A stretch of DNA of 64,000 nucleotides from an uncultured SAR116 cluster alpha proteobacterium. Lineage in GTDB: Bacteria > Pseudomonadota > Alphaproteobacteria > Puniceispirillales > Puniceispirillaceae. Shown here piece after piece: positions 61,583-64,000 of the stretch (position 1 is the stretch's first letter; each line of letters starts with the position of its first letter). The stretch covers positions 1 to 64,000 of the forward strand of contig CACNQE010000004.1 of assembly GCA_902622515.1 (NCBI GenBank). Direction: 5' to 3'. The position numbers were made by a program, and so were the translations under genes. The notes beneath the pieces are model-generated. The model did not search any database. It worked only from the letters and a program-made list of their open reading frames with translations, and was not told where the DNA came from.

Positions 61583-61605
61583 AAAACTGTTTTGAAAACA
61601 GTTTT
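61583..61605. terminator. Bidirectional hairpin between dabA and the DUF952 gene
   Basis: AAAACTGTTTT and AAAACAGTTTT, one base apart, are an 11-base inverted repeat that can form a stem with flanking A/T runs on both sides. It lies between two convergent genes. GC content is low, so strength is doubtful. Confidence 0.5.
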
Positions 61606-61634
61606 GAGTATTTAGGTTTATCCCATTTCCTTTA

Positions 61635-61967
61635 TTAAATAGGGATTAAAGGAATGTCACTCTCGTCAAGAGATAATATCCACGTTTTTTCCAAACCACT
61701 TAATTTCCATTTCACATATAAATGAGGAAATAAGTCACCACCTCTAGAAGGTTCCCATTTGAGCGGTAAGGTTAGGGCATCAACTTCAATTAAAACCAAA
61801 TTTTTTTGGCCTTTGAAATGTTTTCTCGCTGTAGTTTTTAATTGGTCTTTAGTGGAAAAGTGGATAAATCCGTCCGACAAATCTATCTTTGAGCCATAAA
61901 AAACCCCTTTTTTTGCAGCTATTTCCCATTCATTAAAATCACATATTTTGTAAATCTTATTTTTCAT
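61635..61967 (-). CDS. DUF952 family protein
   Basis: A 110-aa protein with 'IYKICDFNEWEIAAKKGVFY' then 'GSKIDLSDGFIHFSTKDQL', and 'FPHLYVKWKL', matching DUF952, a small family common in alphaproteobacteria with an ADP-ribosyltransferase-like fold. Role unknown. ATG 61967 is preferred; a GTG at 61976 is possible, and neither has a good SD. Confidence 0.8.
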   Translation of the reverse strand: MKNKIYKICDFNEWEIAAKKGVFYGSKIDLSDGFIHFSTKDQLKTTARKHFKGQKNLVLIEVDALTLPLKWEPSRGGDLFPHLYVKWKLSGLEKTWILSLDESDIPLIPI

Positions 61968-62008
61968 TTTTTTCACAAATAAAAATTACACACATTAACA
62001 ATGTTACC

Positions 62009-62037
62009 CTTGAATACTATTCTAGAGATGCCTAAAT
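62009..62037 (+). promoter_or_regulatory. Possible heat-shock (sigma-32) promoter for htpG
   Basis: CTTGAA at 62009-62014 and CTAAAT at 62032-62037 are 17 bases apart, close to the alphaproteobacterial sigma-32 pattern CTTGAC-N17-CYTATNT. It lies about 70 bases before htpG, a classic heat-shock gene. Confidence 0.45.
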
Positions 62038-62108
62038 GCTAGTCAGACAAAACATAATCTTTTGACGAGAAAAATTCGTTATCATAATCATAAAGGAATA
62101 CGGTAAAA

Positions 62109-63995
62109 ATGACTATTGAAAATAGAGCCTTTGAAGCAGATACCAGTAAAATATTAGATATCGTTATTCATTCGCTTTATTCTAACCGGGAAATTTTTTT
62201 ACGGGAATTAATATCTAATGCGTCTGATGCAATTGATAAAAGACGTTTTCTTGCCTCAACAAACCAGTCTATGCAAGCCAGTCAGGAATTACAAATTCAA
62301 ATAAAGTCTGATAAAAAAGCCAAAATCCTCACTATTTCTGATAACGGCGTTGGAATGGACTCAGACGATTTAGTATCTTCTCTTGGTACGATCGCTCGCT
62401 CTGGCACAAAGAGTTTCATAGAGCAACTCGAATCATCAAAACAAAATGACGAAAATAAGCTTTCTTTGATTGGGCAATTTGGTGTTGGTTTTTATGCGGC
62501 ATTTATGGTCGCAGAGACTGTTGATGTTATCTCGAGAAAAGTGGGAAGTGACAAAGCGTATAAATGGCATTCAGACGGGTCTAATGGATATAGTCTTGAT
62601 GATGCTGAACGTGGAGAAGAGGGGACGGACATTATTCTTCACCTGAAAAAAGATGCCAAGGAATTTTTAGAGGAGCAACGAATTTCATATATGGTCAAAA
62701 AATATTCTGACCATCTTTCTGCTCCGATATATTGGCAAGATGGTGAAGCAAGCACTATGTTAAATAGCGCTTCCGCTATTTGGACGAGATCTAAGTCGGA
62801 AATTACAGAAGAACAATACAACTCTTTTTATCAGCAAGCTAGCTCTGCTTACGACACACCCTATCTTACAATGCACAATGTAACTGAGGGTGTTACAAAT
62901 TTTACAAGTCTTCTATTTATCCCTAGTACGCGACCTATGGATTTATTTAACCCTGAGCGCAAATCTCGACTACAACTTTACATTAATCGTGTTTTCATTA
63001 CCGACGAATGTGAAGAATTGGTTCCTAATTGGCTTCGATTTGTTCGTGGAGTGGTTGATACACCTGACCTTGATTTAAATGTAAGTAGGGAAATGCTACA
63101 ACAAGTTCCTGCTATTAATAAAATCAAAAAAACAATAATAAGACGTGTTTTATCTGAATTAAAAAAACAAGCGGGAAAAAAACAAGAGGAGTACCAGAAA
63201 TTTTGGCTGGATTTTGGTCTTGTTATCAAAGAAGGTTTATACGAGGATCAGGATTTTAGAGAGAAAATCCTCGAACTTTGCAGATTCTATTCATGTAGAA
63301 AAGGTGATTACATAAGTTTAGCGCAATACGTTTCGGAAATGAAAGAAAAACAAGAAGAAATTTATTATTTGTCCTCTGAGACAGTTGAGCAAGCTGAAAT
63401 GAGCCCACATATTGAAGGGTTCAAAGCACGTGATATAGATGTGATCGTGTTAAGTGACCCAATCGACGAATTCTGGATACCATTAGTTCCCGACTTTGAA
63501 GGTAAAAAATTTAAGTCTGCTAGTAGAGGCGCTCTTGACCTTGACAAATTTGAGTCAGAGAATTCCGAAAAGAAAAAAGCAGACCCCTCAAAATTTGATT
63601 TGCTTATAGCTCGAATTAAAACCAATTTGGGTGAGAAAATTTCAGATGTTCGTTTGTCATCAACTCTCACAGAGAGCCCCGTTTGCCTTGTTGCAGACGA
63701 AGGCGGTATGGATATCCAGATGGAACGTCTGATGAAAGCTCATAACAGAGATTTTCAAGGAGCACCTCGAATCTTGGAGATAAATCCAGACCACGAACTT
63801 GTGATTGCATTGAATAAATTGGCAGATGCGAAATCGAGTAGTAAAGAGAGCGAATTGGTGGATGACGCAGCATTACTTTTATTTGACCAGGCCCAAATTA
63901 TCGAGGGACGAATGCCTGCAGATTTAACAGCATTTTCTAAACGTATGACTCGTATAATGTCATTCTCATTAAAGAATGACTCAGGGCAAAAATGA
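62109..63995 (+). CDS. htpG: HtpG, Hsp90 chaperone
   Basis: A 628-aa Hsp90 with the GHKL ATPase motifs 'FLRELISNASDAIDKRRF', 'ISDNGVGM' and 'GQFGVGFYAAFMV', the middle domain 'RVFITDECEELVPNWLRFVR' with 'GVVDTPDLDLNVSREMLQQ', and the alphaproteobacterial-style 'SPHIEGFKARDIDVIVLSDP'. Length is complete; the stop falls six bases before the window ends. AAGGA precedes ATG 62109. Confidence 0.97.
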   Translation: MTIENRAFEADTSKILDIVIHSLYSNREIFLRELISNASDAIDKRRFLASTNQSMQASQELQIQIKSDKKAKILTISDNGVGMDSDDLVSSLGTIARSGTKSFIEQLESSKQNDENKLSLIGQFGVGFYAAFMVAETVDVISRKVGSDKAYKWHSDGSNGYSLDDAERGEEGTDIILHLKKDAKEFLEEQRISYMVKKYSDHLSAPIYWQDGEASTMLNSASAIWTRSKSEITEEQYNSFYQQASSAYDTPYLTMHNVTEGVTNFTSLLFIPSTRPMDLFNPERKSRLQLYINRVFITDECEELVPNWLRFVRGVVDTPDLDLNVSREMLQQVPAINKIKKTIIRRVLSELKKQAGKKQEEYQKFWLDFGLVIKEGLYEDQDFREKILELCRFYSCRKGDYISLAQYVSEMKEKQEEIYYLSSETVEQAEMSPHIEGFKARDIDVIVLSDPIDEFWIPLVPDFEGKKFKSASRGALDLDKFESENSEKKKADPSKFDLLIARIKTNLGEKISDVRLSSTLTESPVCLVADEGGMDIQMERLMKAHNRDFQGAPRILEINPDHELVIALNKLADAKSSSKESELVDDAALLLFDQAQIIEGRMPADLTAFSKRMTRIMSFSLKNDSGQK

Positions 63996-64000
63996 GCTGT

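Noticed and set aside
1-64000. CRISPR arrays, insertion sequences, tRNA or rRNA genes
   Set aside because: I found no spaced direct repeats, transposase-like protein, or tRNA/rRNA-like segment on reading the window; short tRNAs could still be missed by eye.

Overview
The window looks like a chromosomal piece of an AT-rich, flagellated, probably marine or aquatic alphaproteobacterium. The alphaproteobacterial reading rests on the single-domain FlgJ, the FlmG-type flagellin glycosyltransferase, a DUF952 gene and the style of HtpG. A SAR116/Rhodospirillales-like relative is possible, but I cannot place it more finely from sequence alone. Almost everything from 1 to about 52 kb concerns building or decorating a flagellum.

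Layout. (1) 0.1-8.7 kb, + strand: an flmG-like transferase followed by a near-complete legionaminic acid pathway (legB, legC, legH, legI, legG, then ptmE, legF). (2) 8.7-19.4 kb: a second sugar cluster of two divergent units. The minus unit has two SDR epimerase/dehydratases, a GmhA-like isomerase, two DegT aminotransferases, an E1-like thiamine-diphosphate enzyme pair and a TIGR04372-type glycosyltransferase. The plus unit has a domain-swapped HldE-like protein and an HddC-like nucleotidyltransferase. (3) 19.6-22.5 kb, minus: two orphan proteins, a radical SAM/SPASM protein and a PhyH-type dioxygenase. (4) 22.5-38.6 kb, minus: flgB-C-D-E-F and flgG-H-I-J-K-L, with extremely long FlgE (1505 aa) and FlgK (1743 aa). 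(5) 38.7-43.9 kb: an acidic protein and a lipoprotein on +, and on minus flgP-flgT-LysM-flgA-flgM-(flgN?)-DUF2802. (6) 44.2-51.5 kb: flhA-flhF-flhG-fliA-orphan on +, an extra FlgE/FlgG-type rod/hook paralogue on minus, an NHLP-like protein and a Sel1-repeat protein. (7) 51.5-64 kb: small orphan genes, thiolase, methyltransferase, MFS and LysE transporters, a DabB-DabA inorganic-carbon system, a DUF952 protein and htpG.

How it fits together. I find ten elements matching the sigma-54 pattern GG-N10-GC, nine of them good matches and one weaker, plus two further weak ones. They sit in front of flmG, ptmE, both arms of the second sugar cluster, the radical SAM cluster, flgG, flgB, the 38.7-kb gene, flgP and flhA. 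This suggests that both sugar clusters and the radical SAM unit belong to the same RpoN-controlled flagellar regulon. The best candidates for undescribed biology are the second sugar cluster with its E1-like enzyme, the radical SAM/dioxygenase unit behind flgKL, the oversized hook and hook-junction proteins, and an FlhF/FlhG pair in which the usual regulatory motifs are missing. Starts were re-chosen from Shine-Dalgarno sites and overlaps where the longest ORF was implausible. Family names rest on motif recognition only; no search could be run.
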